DNA of 64,000 nucleotides from Toxoplasma gondii ME49 (lineage: Eukaryota; Apicomplexa; Conoidasida; Eucoccidiorida; Sarcocystidae): assembly GCF_000006565.2 (NCBI RefSeq), contig NC_031477.1, positions 4,305,137 through 4,369,136 on the forward strand, given 5' to 3'. The position numbers and the translations under genes are program-made. Each line of letters starts with the position of its first letter. Within the stretch, counting starts at the first letter, position 1. Of the stretch, positions 11,111 through 36,785 are shown in pieces. The notes below the pieces were generated by a model. The model was not told the origin of the DNA. It did no database searches and saw nothing but the letters and a program-made list of their open reading frames with translations.

Positions 11111-13566
11111 GTTTTCACTCAAAGCACTAGTAGCAGAACCAACTCCTCTGCAGCGGCCAGTGCCACACTGCAGAAAATTGGGGAGCTTGCTGTGGTACCA
11201 CCACGGAAGAGGATGCGCCGAACCATGAAGCAATTTTGTTTGTCGTATGAATCAGGTGAGAGCTCAGGAAACAGGCTGAACAAGTGAAACTGGAGTTGAC
11301 AACGGCTGTAAGAATAGCAACAAGAAGCCTCAAGACCAGATGCGCTTTTGCGTTTCGGGTCAACCGGATGGCATGCAGATGGCTAGCAAATCGGGATGAC
11401 CAGGGTGGATTGAGAACTCACCCTCCAGGTCATCAAGGTCATCAACTCCCCGCACCTGATAAAAGCTCTTCTTCAGGGGGACAACTTGAAGGTGGTAACA
11501 CTAAACAAAGCTAACTTCGTTGTCCACTTACTGGCGCAGCGAGGAAGACGATGGTGTCGAAAGCGGCGGTCGGACTACGCGTGATTTCAAGAGCACAATG
11601 CCGATGCGCAGAGGCGTACGACGCTGGTACACTGGTTCCGGTTGTTCATGCGCGAGCGCTTCAGTACAGAAAATAGTTCCGTGGGGGTGTAAACTACCTT
11701 GAAGAGCAATCCCATCTCTGTTCAAGGTGGCATTTCGGCCACAGTGGCGGGTGACAAAACTGCAAGGTACCTCAGCCACAAGACACTCCTGCTAAAAGCA
11801 ACCGTCAGGGTGGTGTCCGCCACGCGCACGGCCAGCACCGGACAAATGTGCTGAAAGTGGCCCCACAATGTCAATCATGTGTGGTCCCCCCCAACCTCAA
11901 AATAGGCCTTAGTTATTACCAAGTGTTAGGCAACTTGCTCTTCTGCAACATTGCTCGCGATACTGAAGCCGATCGCCGTTTTCTTTGAACGACATCGAGG
12001 ACCGTCAGCGCAGCATCGGCGCCAGCTGCTGGCGCACTGAGGAAATCTGCATGGCAGCAAGCCGTTTGTTGTGGCGTTGTCCCTTTTGCAGGCCCACTGC
12101 AGCATATAACCCAGGAAATCATCGCTTAGGAGAATGCTCACGAAAATATGGGAATGCTGCTTCAATAGAAAAGATGCATACGGATTTGACAGTTCATCGG
12201 CGGCGAGGGATTCTTCAGCGCACAAGCCGGCAAGGGTACAGACAGGAAAACCGCTGGTCAAGAGCTGTGACAGAGTTTTCGTCACATGCGCTTAATAAAT
12301 CCGCCTGGACTGATATGCATGTCCAGCACACAAAAATGCTATGGATGCGCTATTTGTGGCGTGTACATGTTGGCTCACGAGGTTAGAGGCGAGATACCGC
12401 GTCCACGGTCGAAACGGGTCGCCAACCGACCCCCAGTCTGTTCAACAGAAAAAAGCACGTCACGTCCACCGCGGGTAACGGAAAAGTTCCTCTTTAAAAA
12501 GCCTATACCAGACGAGTAGAAGAATCGAAGCAGAAAACCGGGCATGAAGCAGCTGAGCCACTTGCCGGCGTTTCCGGTGTGCCACGCGGGCATTCATGCC
12601 ACAGGTCTGCTCATTGGCGTCGGAACCGCAGAGGGTGATGTGCTGAGAAAGGGAACGTCATCGGTTAATGCCTCAGAACGAAATGCAAAGCAACTCATTC
12701 AGCTATGTAAAGAGAGCAACGGAAGGGCGAATGGAGGTTTATCCCCCCCTCACGGAGGATGCCCGGCCGCTACCGCCCAACCAGTTCATTCATTCCCGTG
12801 ATACGTGTGCTAGCTCTCTCCCTGCAACTGACTTGATACCTTCAGGCATCAGGCGTTTTCCAATCCACTGATAAACACAGCACAGCTGGTTGCGGCAGGT
12901 GGGGGAGCCATGTCGCGATGTCTTGCCTACACGGAAGTAGCCGCTGGTGTGTCTGTTATCCTTGTTGCGGTTTTACAGAAGCGTGCTTCAGTGATAGGAA
13001 CAGACAAGACTACTGGTGAGGGAGTTCCTCGCTTTTTGCTTCGTGGCCTTACTCTTGCCACCGGCGTCCCACTCAATTTATAGAAGAATCAGTGTTGACA
13101 TGCTCTAACACCGAACTGGAGATTGGCTGGTCTTGTGCACGAATACTAGATGTGAAGAACAGCCTCAGGCCATCAGAACCCCCTCCAGATGATCTCCTTG
13201 CTTCCAGTACAATCAACAGGAGTCACGGCAGAGGGAAAGAACGCATCGTAGTTCACTGTGTCTTCACAACGAGACATCGGAGTGTTCGCACCAGAGCTAA
13301 TGACGTGTGTATATACAGGTGAGTGCATCCGCATCCAGAAAAAAAAACACGGTCAGGTTGAGACGCCTCTAGTGAAATGTTTATTTTGCTTTCTGCTCAA
13401 GCTTCCTGTCAGCTTCTTACGTGAACAATTTTGATCGGTGAGACAAGAATTTCTTGCTCTATCCCGCGTCAAGAAAAACACGGGAACGTCTCACGTCGCC
13501 TTTTCCTGGGTGAAAGCGCATCTGATCGGGGCCGTTCTTCTGTCAGCACCCCAGCGTTTACACATA
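11111..13566. other. Intergenic region between divergent genes
   Basis: The flanking genes diverge from here, so both promoters should lie inside. The longest plus frames (11985-12386, 12544-12801) lack family motifs and clear splice partners. They could be unseen 5' exons of the coiled-coil gene, but I cannot support that. Confidence 0.45.
13359..13365 (+). promoter_or_regulatory. Candidate WGAGACG promoter element
   Basis: The heptamer TGAGACG matches the WGAGACG element reported upstream of Toxoplasma genes. It lies about 200 bases before the ATG of the coiled-coil gene, a plausible promoter distance. A 7-mer can occur by chance. Confidence 0.3.
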
Positions 13567-14688
13567 ATGGCGGCCGAGTTTCTGACACTGCTGGATCACT
13601 CTCGAAGGCAGACTGCCGAATATTTCCAAGAAGTGGAACACCTAGAGCAAAAACGCCAGGGGCTGGAAAAGGCGCTTGCGCAGGCGACTTCAGAAAAACA
13701 GCAGCTTCAACAGCACACTGTGACAAGCGAAAAAGGATTGCTCGAGATTGAATCCGAAAAGCAAACTGCTTCGTTGCGTTTGCTCCTTCAGCAGACGGAG
13801 GTGAACAGTCTAAAAGCCAAGGTTGAAGAGATCGAACGTATTAGGTCGGAGGTGATTCTATCCACAAACGATAGCAGGTGTGATATCTGCGAGGCTGTCG
13901 ATGATAATGTGAAAGGTGACTCCTCCATGCCTCCATGCAGGGGGAAGCATAGAAGTGACTGTTCCGCGCTGCTTCAAACAATTCGATCGTCCGACATCCG
14001 CACCGTCAGTTGATATGCGATTCTGCGGAGGAGGGAGGAATGCATGCCTTTCCGCTTTGTTCAACTCAGGTTGCTGATGCCGCCAGGGAGCAGGCGACAC
14101 ACATTAAGAAGAATATTGAACAAGCAGAAGAAGCTCTGACGTCGGTTCGAGCCGATATTTACGCACAAAAGTCCGACATTTCTATCACAGAGGCAACCTT
14201 GCAAGTGAGATTGAAATTCCCTCATGAGATGTTCGGAGAAGCCTCGTGTCAGTGATTTGTTCTAGAGTCTGCAGAGAGAGGTTCAGGAACTTCGATCACA
14301 ACACACGAATCTAGCGTCCAGCCTCAAGGTGGGTGAAAAGCCGCCTTCGAGCCTGTCGAATATCGGTGACGAGACCCCTGGGCAGACGTCATCCTCATTC
14401 TCTGCCGCCAAAGGTTCTGACCTGGACCAACTTCGGCAAGCAGAGAAAATTCTGTCCGCCAAACGATCTGCTCTCTTGCAAGAGGTCAGACGAGATCTCG
14501 CCATATGCATCGTGCCTTGCTCATACACTAAATTCCACACAGACCGCAAGATTACGAGACGACACGTACCATGGGAAAGGCAGGAAGTTATGAGGCGCAG
14601 TCAAGCATACACCTTGACGTCGTTATGTGTTGGACAGCTTAAGGTTTCTCCGGGAACCGTTCAGAAGCGATCTTCACCTTCGAATTAA
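13567..14688 (+). CDS. Small coiled-coil protein, 3-4 exons
   Basis: Exons read as 13567-13851, 14070-14204, and 14275-14688 or 14275-14484 plus 14638-14688. All junctions are phase 0, giving 277 or 226 residues with the same stop. The protein is almost wholly heptad-rich coiled coil: exon 1 is full of Glu, Gln, Lys and Leu, exon 2 has REQATHIKKNIEQAEE, and exon 3 has LRQAEKILSAKRSALLQE. A short Ser-rich linker follows the first part of exon 3. There is no signal peptide or membrane segment. The four-exon form is favoured because the stretch after 14484 loses helical character and a good acceptor (GGACAG) precedes 14638. The function is unknown; filament or kinetochore-type scaffolds have similar composition. 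Upstream exons may be missing. Confidence 0.65.
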
Positions 14689-16733
14689 TTTTTAGGCAGT
14701 TCGTCTTCGCCATCGTTCTGGCGCTCGTCTGGCCTCCTGTCCCGCATCTGCTGACGAGAGCCGCTTTTGTCTTCCAGCTTTTTCCTGAACGAGCGCTTGC
14801 GGCTGAAAGCATCGGCCACAGAGGGGGAAACGGGGTCCCGCGCCGCCCTTTGAATGACGTCAACTAGCGCTTTCTGAGTGTCATAGTAAAAGTTCAACGC
14901 TCTCCCTGGTTGTTCGCCACGGGCGACTCGTCCGACACGGTGTAGATGTGCCACCGCACTTAGCGCGAAGTCATACTGCACTACTAGTGTCACACCAGCT
15001 ATGTCAAGACCTCGAGAGGCTGCATCGGTACAGACTAGTACCCTGCTCTTTCCCCTCGCAAAGAGGCCAAGATTGAACGATCGATCTTTCTGATCAATTT
15101 CTGAAGAAAACAATTTTGGTCTCGTCGTTGGCAGCGCCTTCTCCAGAGCCTCGAAAAGGCTCCGTGCAGTTTGAGCCGTATTGCAGAAAATCATGACTTT
15201 GTCGCTCCCGCCCAGCTTCTTTAGCCTGCTTAAAAGAAGACTGACTCGCTCGTCATCGGATGCTCCTGCAGGGACTTGAACGAATTCCTGCTGCAGTTGC
15301 TCCCTGTGTTGGTGAAGGCTATCCGTGCAGAAAAAAGTGGCTCTCGGACACAGACGGCTAATGACTTTCCTCACAGACTTTGGTCCCCTATCGGGGATCG
15401 TTGCAGCAGCAAAGATGTACTGTGTTCGTCGCTTTCCGCTTTCGGCCGACTGCCGATCTGCCCTGCGAAAAGCCGTGAAGATGCCCTCCATGGCTTGCCG
15501 GTATCCACCTTCGAGAAGCATATCCGCTTCATCCAACGCTAGCATCTGAATTTCTCGAAACGGCGTCAAATCTTTGGCGTGGCCGCCCTTCACAAAAGGT
15601 GCTAGAACCGGCGGTGTGCACACCACAAGATCGGGAGAGGTCGGGATTGCGAGAGTGCCGAAAGGCCACCTTGTATACGTCCCCAGCATCAACTGCGCAG
15701 TTACGGGGGTCTTCCGGCATAGTCGACGAGCCCATGCGACCACCTGCAGAGCCAGCTCCCTGGTCGGGACGATGACGACCGCGTAAGGGTGATGTCTCGG
15801 AATGGGGAGGTCGGCTTTTTGTAGCACCGCTGCATCTTCTTTTTTCTCGTGAATCATTTTCTGCAGCAGAATGTTTTGGACCAAACCGACAACATAGCCA
15901 AGGGTCTTCCCACTACCAGTTTCTGCTCCAATAACCGTGTCGCGGCCTTCTAAGATGGCTGGTATAGAAAGCTGTTGGATATCAGTGGCCTGCCTAACAC
16001 CGAAGTTTCCCAACGCTTCCACGAAATTTGGGAAGACGCCGAGTCTCGGGAAAACCAATCTACCCCCCGAATGCCCGTCAGCGGTGGTCGTTCGGATTTC
16101 TGTCGAGCTTACACAGCCTAATCCGTGCTCAGAGGCGCTGGCGCTATGGCTAGACCCCGAGGCGTTCAGCTGCAGGCCAGCTGGGTCTGCGGCGTTTGCC
16201 TTGTCTGTTCGTGCATATTCAGTCCTGGCAGTTGACCTCAGCAGAGTTGCCAAAATTCGTTTCTCCAGTGTCCCTGTCGCATGCAGTTGATGCCGAGCGA
16301 GCAACTCGGTCGGTCCGCAGTGCGAGTTGGTTGGGAGTGACGAATGGCTTGCGCGGCACAGAGCCGCCGCTGCCGTATAACCATCTGGGCCGTGATAAGG
16401 TCGTTTCCGAGAGTGGTACGAAGAGTGTGGCTGTTTCTGAAGCAACAAACCACACGTGCTCCGCAGTGCCTGAGCACCTCTAGACGCAAACCCGCGGGAT
16501 TCGCTGCTCCAGTTGCATGGCCGAGGCCACGCTGTTTGGAATGCCGTGTACTCGCCCGGAGGCCTGGACGCCCATTCCGGACTAACTGGAAGAAGACACG
16601 AGCCCCCGAAACAGCGACTTCGGCCAGCGGTCCTATGGACAATCAGGGCTTTACTCTGTGGAACGACGCTCAGGCAGGCATCTACAACGAATGTGGCTAT
16701 CGCGAAAGAAACGAAGAGCCGTCGCAGTACCAT
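14685..16733 (-). CDS. DEAD-box ATP-dependent RNA helicase with plastid-type leader (682 residues)
   Basis: This single-exon gene encodes an RNA-unwinding enzyme. Motifs in order: Q motif FGVRQATDIQQLSIP (about residues 244-258), Walker A GAETGSGKT (269-277), PTRELALQV (323-331), TPPVL in place of TPGR (373-377), DEAD (401-404), AAT in place of SAT (443-445), VMIFCNTA (513-520), CTDAASRGLDIAGV (568-581), and HRVGRVAR in place of HRIGRTGR (598-605). The N-terminus has a basic start, a hydrophobic core (FVSFAIATFVV) and then about 200 Ser/Arg/His-rich residues without acidic runs. That is the bipartite signal plus transit pattern of apicoplast proteins; mitochondrial targeting is the alternative. 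The C-terminal 50 residues are basic (RKRSFRKKLEDKSG), as in helicases that bind structured RNA. A role in plastid RNA or ribosome handling is inferred. Confidence 0.92.
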   Translation of the reverse strand: MVLRRLFVSFAIATFVVDACLSVVPQSKALIVHRTAGRSRCFGGSCLLPVSPEWASRPPGEYTAFQTAWPRPCNWSSESRGFASRGAQALRSTCGLLLQKQPHSSYHSRKRPYHGPDGYTAAAALCRASHSSLPTNSHCGPTELLARHQLHATGTLEKRILATLLRSTARTEYARTDKANAADPAGLQLNASGSSHSASASEHGLGCVSSTEIRTTTADGHSGGRLVFPRLGVFPNFVEALGNFGVRQATDIQQLSIPAILEGRDTVIGAETGSGKTLGYVVGLVQNILLQKMIHEKKEDAAVLQKADLPIPRHHPYAVVIVPTRELALQVVAWARRLCRKTPVTAQLMLGTYTRWPFGTLAIPTSPDLVVCTPPVLAPFVKGGHAKDLTPFREIQMLALDEADMLLEGGYRQAMEGIFTAFRRADRQSAESGKRRTQYIFAAATIPDRGPKSVRKVISRLCPRATFFCTDSLHQHREQLQQEFVQVPAGASDDERVSLLLSRLKKLGGSDKVMIFCNTAQTARSLFEALEKALPTTRPKLFSSEIDQKDRSFNLGLFARGKSRVLVCTDAASRGLDIAGVTLVVQYDFALSAVAHLHRVGRVARGEQPGRALNFYYDTQKALVDVIQRAARDPVSPSVADAFSRKRSFRKKLEDKSGSRQQMRDRRPDERQNDGEDELPKN

Positions 16734-19525
16734 CGAGAAGACCGTCGGGTAACCTTCTCGCAGACGAGCTGTTTCCAGGCAGAGGGCACGAAGTCAGAGT
16801 CACGCAAGTCATCCCTAATCTTAGCCTAGCGGCAGATGATTCCCGTCTCGGGCTTCATGGCCCTGGCAGGAGACACCGGCGCGTGAATTGAAAATGCCAA
16901 AGATCCGCAGTCAATAGGTGGTTGGCAGCGCACACATGCAGGCTCTGTCGTAAAGAATGTACAGTCACCATTCGTTGGATTTCTTTCTGCTCGGAGCCAG
17001 GCTCTCTCTTCCCTCTGGGGAAAGTCGACATAACTTCGATTCGGCCGAGTACGCATAGAGCGCATGCACTGAAGGGGGAGACGCTGTTGGATTCAGAGAG
17101 GGCTTCTTTTCACGGCAGAAGAGCAACGGCTGTGTAGCGTTATCGTTATTCTGACGCTCTCGTTGAATTCACGAGGCCTCTCCACAACTATTGTTTATTG
17201 ATCTAGTCCACTGGGGAGGGAGAAACAAACCGTAAAAGATGTTCTAAGTCACATTCGGATCAGCTCGGTCTTCGGTGCGTTAGTGCCTTGTCCCCAGCAA
17301 GACAAACCACACCCAGCTGTTGTGCAGTAGAACAGTTTTAGTACGGTTTTACAATTCCCAATTCTTTAGAGAATCCATGTGTAACTTTTATTGTGGAAAA
17401 ATGGTTGCTTTGGTCCGTCCAAACTGCCACGCGTTGTGTCCTCCTTGAAGTGTTAAACAACGGCGATGTTACGGGTGTCAAAGTGATGGATTTCAGCTTT
17501 TTACGGTGTTACGGCTACTGCACAACGGTTACATTCCAGACGAAAAGTGTTGGATTTTGCTATCGTGTGGCATTTATGGAATGACACTTTGGTGGTGGGG
17601 CACGTTGTGCACACATACCCCGTAGGACGATTTTTGTGGAATGTTTTTTAAGGGTTATTGAAATGCAACACCTTTTTCAGGAGTCTTCGGCTTTTGATAT
17701 TGGCTGTTGAACACTAATAAATGCACAAGGTGGTTCTGAGGCACATCCAAACGCTAGAGCTTTTGCCGGGGTTCACGGTCATCTAGAGGCGGCAGGAGCA
17801 TGTAGACCTTGTGCAGTGCCAGTGGGATCATACCCCCGCCGCAAAGAGGTGTTTTCTTACTGCCCAGATTAATGTGGTGGGTGTTTTCTAGAGAAACGTT
17901 ATGTTTACCGTGGCTTCTTCGTGACTATCAGAGTGTCTGACACGAGTCGTCTCGGACGGGAATCTGAAGTTAAGCATCTTTCGTGGCACGGACGTGTGTA
18001 GGTAGCGCATGGCGTTCTTCAGATGTGGAACTGCATGCCAAGACTCTACTTATTACATATTCTAACCCTTGCGAAGACGATGACCGCGTATGAAGAGTAC
18101 CTCTGTAAAGAAAGAGGAGGAAAGAACGGGAGCCCCGTCTGCTTCCCCACTCGCACGCTGATAATAGTCGTGTGGCGACGGAATCGCGGCTCTCTTTATC
18201 GTCAGATGCCTGAAATCTTGAAAAAAGTTGCCAGAGCTCGGCCACACTCCTTGATATCGAGGTGACCATTTTGACCCGCGACTCAGCAAATCGCCCTCAA
18301 CACTCGAGTGAGCGCACAAAGTTGCTCGTTATTTTCCTAAAAATGCTCGCTCTGGTAGACACTTGTTCTCTACGGCGATGCAGATGAACAAAAAAGCATA
18401 TCTACCTTCGATCGAACTCTCCAAGCACTTGCAGAAAGAAAATACAACAGCTTGTGGTCACAAGGACTCGTGAGGAACCGGCGTCTCTTATTCCGTAGCA
18501 CTTGCGACTCTAACAAAGTGGCCAACCCTCTTCCGGCTCGTCGTTGTCTCAGGAAAGAACCGGAGTGCTTGCACGATAACTCTGTCAACGCATTTTCATT
18601 TTAAATGTGTATCATCTATCCTTCTTAACATCACCTTCGTCTATCTGTATCAAAGGAATGGTATTTTCTAGCACACCATGCGGATGGACGGGTCCCTCCG
18701 TATTTCGTGGAGTTCGACTAAACAGCACCAAGAATGATTTCTGCGAGGATGCCGTTCTTCTGGTCAAAAAGTGACCCTGGATCGCTTGTCGAGTCCGTGC
18801 TTTCACGACTCCACTAGAAAGGCAGTTATGCGTAATTGAGTACCACGGTCGAAGTGGAGCGTCTTTTTTTCCACATTCAGGAAAAAACTCAGCATGTTCG
18901 CTACGACCTCGTGCGTCTTCGCACTCGACTGTCCCCGTGGAATTGAAAGGAAAAATTGGAAAGAAGCCGCTTCCCACTCGCTCCGTTCGCTCTGACGTCG
19001 AGGGGACTCTCCAGGTACCAGCCCCCGCCAGGTCAGGCAGCGTCGCAACCGCATCTTTTGCTAGCGGGAAACAGTGTGTTTTCTAGTGTTCCGTCACGCA
19101 AAATCGACGAAAAGCCACTCAAACAATTGCTCCTCGTGTGTGTTGCACGCCCCTTTCGTCTCAAGGGTTTTCGCTGCCATTCTCGCGTCCCCTACGTCCG
19201 ACATTCGCTCTGACAGAGCTCTGCGTGGAGCTCTCCACTCTCGCGTTTTCCACTGCCCCCCAACCTTTTTCTGCTTTACCTTTTCACATGGAAAAGACAA
19301 ATCAACGCCGCACACGCACACGGTCCGTCTGCTCGTGCCTTTCTGCCTGTCTTCAAGTCACACCCGCACGCTCCCCTGTGCCACAGCTTCTCCACCTGAA
19401 CGCTTTTTGGCCGCTTTCCCCCTGTCGGCGTCGTCGCGTAAAACTGCTGGATTTCGGTAGCTTCTTTACGGTGTCCGCGTTTGCTTCAGAAATGGAGTCC
19501 CTGGAAGCGTAGAATTTCTCTTGAG
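16734..19525. other. Intergenic region between helicase promoter and SEC23 3' end
   Basis: Both neighbours are on the minus strand, so this holds the helicase promoter (near 16.7-17.5 kb) and the SEC23 3' UTR (near 19.5 kb). Reading frames are short. A fragment near 17966 (GAAGTTAAGC) resembles a 5S rRNA core but lacks pairing ends. No gene is supported. Confidence 0.5.
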
Positions 19526-33650
<14,125 letters not shown>

Positions 33651-34376
33651 GGTGTTTGCTGACAGTTTGGCCGCAGCGCAGGCGGAAAAAAACGTACCTT
33701 CTTCAAAGCCTGCCTCCAATCACTCAGAAGCCTGACACGTGGTCTTGATGCTGCTCTACGCCAGGTGTAGGTACAGCCGGTCGACCTGGGATGCCACCCG
33801 AATTCAGTCGGGAACCGTCAGAGTCTCGAGTCAGATGTTGCCGTTTTCCGGCGAAACCAGGCCACAGAAAGCGGATCGCGAAGATGCAGAGGTGTCCCTT
33901 CGAAAATGCATGCACTAAAATATACACGTCGCCAGTACGCCTGAGAGAAAATCCTTCCGGGACTCGGCAGCTACGGAGGAAACGAGACGAGCTTCGACAG
34001 AAACCCGCGGCACACTGCCGAAAGAGCAGCAGCACTTGACCAGAGATTTGCGTTTCGCTTCTTCTTAGACAACTTGCTGCCCGACTTTCAATAATGTCGG
34101 TCCCGAATAAGAAGAAAGTGGACACGTTCGCATCTGCGACGTTGCGGACACGTTTGAACCGCTAGAAGTTCTGTTGCCTTCCTCTGAAAAGAAGCTAGCC
34201 AAGCAAGTTCCTTCAACAGGAAAAGAGCAAGAAAACCCGCCAAACTTCCACAACTCCCTTTTATGTGGCATCTGGTCGCCGCACATACAGTCGTAGATGT
34301 CACGCAGGAAGCACGTGCACGCAACTGTGAAACACCGCGTTTGCCCACGTAGGAATGCCTCGAAGAACAGGTTGCC

Positions 34377-34520
34377 GTCGGCCAAAGAGGAGAAAGCGTA
34401 AGAAAGAAAGGAAAAGGAAATTTAGACCCGGAAAAAGCTCAGAAATCTCCGAGACAACAAGGGGGGCGAGGATGAGACGCCGAGCGACGGACGGACGGAG
34501 GGAGAAGAGGAGACTGGAGG
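34377..34520. repeat. Purine-rich low-complexity tract upstream of SEC23
   Basis: The plus strand is dominated by A and G (AAGAAAGGAAAAGG-type runs), so the SEC23 sense strand is pyrimidine-rich here. This may be part of the promoter or a long 5' UTR. No longer repeat unit is seen. Confidence 0.6.
34473..34479 (+). promoter_or_regulatory. Candidate WGAGACG promoter element upstream of SEC23
   Basis: TGAGACG, a match to the orientation-independent heptamer described for Toxoplasma promoters, lies about 820 bases upstream of the SEC23 ATG. A chance match is possible. Confidence 0.25.
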
Positions 34521-36785
34521 GTCATAGCAGAGACAGAGGTAGCGTCCTCTTGTAAGATGTTCACAGAAAAAAGATGGAAACCAGCGAAAGGTTAACGAAT
34601 CTTCCTGAGACGTGTGAAGACCTGCGAATAGCAGCGGTTGTTCTGGCGGGTGGTTCTCCATATACAGACGCCGGAACTCGCAGAAGACACGACGCGACGG
34701 ACTCACACGGAAACCTTCAACTACCATTCGCAAAAGATGAAGGTCTCTCCGCAAATGTCTTTCTCTCAGAGAAAAAAGAAGTAAAAACAGTGGCAAACTG
34801 TCGCATCGGTTTCCTTACAGCTTTTTGGTGGCCAACTGTCTGGGCACCGGTCGGTTTTTGTTGCGCCCTTCGCCGCTGCATGCGTAGCATCAAGTGACGT
34901 TATGCGCAGAAGCGTCCGTATCAAGTGCCCTTCCGCAACAGAAATAGCGATGACGTCAAAGAATGTTGCGTGTGATGACAGGCAAGTGCTTGCTGGATCA
35001 GAAAGGAGTCGTGTCAAATGTGTGTGTGACGATTACTAACAGAACGGGGTTGCCGTAGACACACTGGCCTGGTACAGGATCCATATAGAAAAAAGGCTCT
35101 GTGCAAATGTGAAGTGTACGTAACTGTGTGGCTAGAACAACGCACGATCTAAACGTGTTCAGTGGAGTTTAATTTTGATCGTTCCTCCTCCCTCGGCTTC
35201 AACCCGCCTGTGTGTCGCGTCTGGGGTGAAGAGTCGCAATAGGCAACGAGTTCAGTCGCCATAGCTTTGAACGACGATAGGAAACGATCTATGTCATATA
35301 GAGTGACGGAGATATTCGTGTCAAAAATAAGAGAGTCTGCTTTTTTGTTTCTTGACAACGACGGTTTGCGTGTCACCGGATCATCGTGCGTCTCTTGTCT
35401 GGTTTTTCGACTGTCACAACCTCTCAACGTTTTAACGATGTTCGACGGGAAGTCTCCAGGTTCTGGAAAGTGTTTGTACCAGTGAGTATGTAAATAGGTT
35501 AACATCGACCGTGGTGGAGGCGATCCAATGCACTGTCTTCTCACGTTTTCTTGGGATGCCAAAGGCTTTGTATTAGACCTGTTTTTCAGCCCTGCTGGGC
35601 AAAGGGGAATTCGATCAGCACAGGTGAATGCATTTGCACATAGCCAGAGGTAGACAGTTAAATCTACCGCGCACGGTATAGTATTTCTCGACGTGGCGGA
35701 CGCGTGTCAGACCGCAGTTTCCTGGGGCCCATGCGCCCTGACAATTTGGGAATCTACGGAGCCCGAGTATGGGATCTTAAACAAAAAACGCATGCCTCGG
35801 AGTGGCTTGTTCTGCATTCAAACGTGGAATGGCGTCACCCACGGCGGCACTGTGCCGCCGTCATCTGTGTTCGCTATTGTACAGCACTTGCGCACGAAAT
35901 TTAGATGTTCTGCTTTGCTGCAATCAAGTTTGTTCGCGCAAACATCTCACGAAACTTGAATACGGCAACTTCCCATCAGAGCCCAGCTGGCCGAAGCATA
36001 AATTGACCTGCGCAGAAACCGCTGACGCACCTCTGGGACCACAGGTTTTGTGGCCACCTTGTGTGGAATTTGAGATCAAAAGATTTCAATTTCTTTGAAA
36101 AAGTGCCACGTAGCGCGTTGTTTGCCTTCTCGAATAACAAGGAGTGTCTACCTTGTAATCCAGGTACACAGTCCAGGGCTCCTGTGGTTTAAAATCGCGG
36201 GAAGCATAGTAACCCTTTGTGCGAAACATATTCTCGTCGAATGGATTTGTCCCGCCGTATACCTATGCTTCACGGGCAGGGAGTACCGGAGATACGGCTA
36301 CTGTTCGTGTCCAAACCTCTCCAGTTGTCGCGGGTGAAGACCTTTTGTCAACGCTTATGCACTGACACGCGCATCTTTCCGCAGCACTGCCTTTCATAGG
36401 CACGGGCAAAGAAGCGACAGAACACGTGAAACTCACGCGGTTCCTGAATTGGTACGTTTCTTCTGCAGCCAAGGGACGCGGCTGGCCGGTCATCTGGCAG
36501 TTCTGGAAGAAACCTCATTGGCGTTTTTCGTAATGCGCAAACCGAAACGAACCAAACTCAATACGATCGAAAGAGGCAGCAACGAACCGAAGACCTATCG
36601 GGTCAAGACGACGAAAAAACAACTACAACTTGACATCAAAGCGGCTTGTCCGGCGCAGACCAGAGGTGTCTGAGAAAACAGCAACAGCCTCTGAAGCGTC
36701 CCTTTATAAGAAAACCACGGATTTTCCACGGGTGCTCTTCAGATGTTCTCCTCGCCTCCTACTAGCATTCCCGTCCGTCTGAAAC

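Larger units (their letters stand above)
33651..36785. other. Intergenic region: SEC23 promoter side and 3' side of secreted-protein gene
   Basis: This carries the SEC23 5' UTR and promoter and, towards 36.7 kb, the 3' UTR of the two-exon minus gene. A purine-rich block and a WGAGACG match lie about 0.8 kb upstream of SEC23. A 137-codon minus frame at 35149-35562 has no ATG near its start and no motifs. No gene is supported. Confidence 0.5.

Noticed and set aside
16344..16829. Plus-strand 161-codon frame opposite the helicase
   Set aside because: Shadow of the helicase leader-coding sequence on the other strand.
17930..18045. 5S rRNA-like stretch containing GAAGTTAAGC
   Set aside because: Only the internal core resembles 5S. 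The 5' and 3' ends do not pair and spacing is wrong, so at best it is a chance or pseudogene match.
34355..34555. Arg/Lys-rich 66-codon plus frame
   Set aside because: Product of a purine-rich low-complexity tract, not protein-like.
35149..35562. 137-codon minus frame between SEC23 and the secreted-protein gene
   Set aside because: Begins without ATG and has no acceptor, motif or neighbouring exon to support it.
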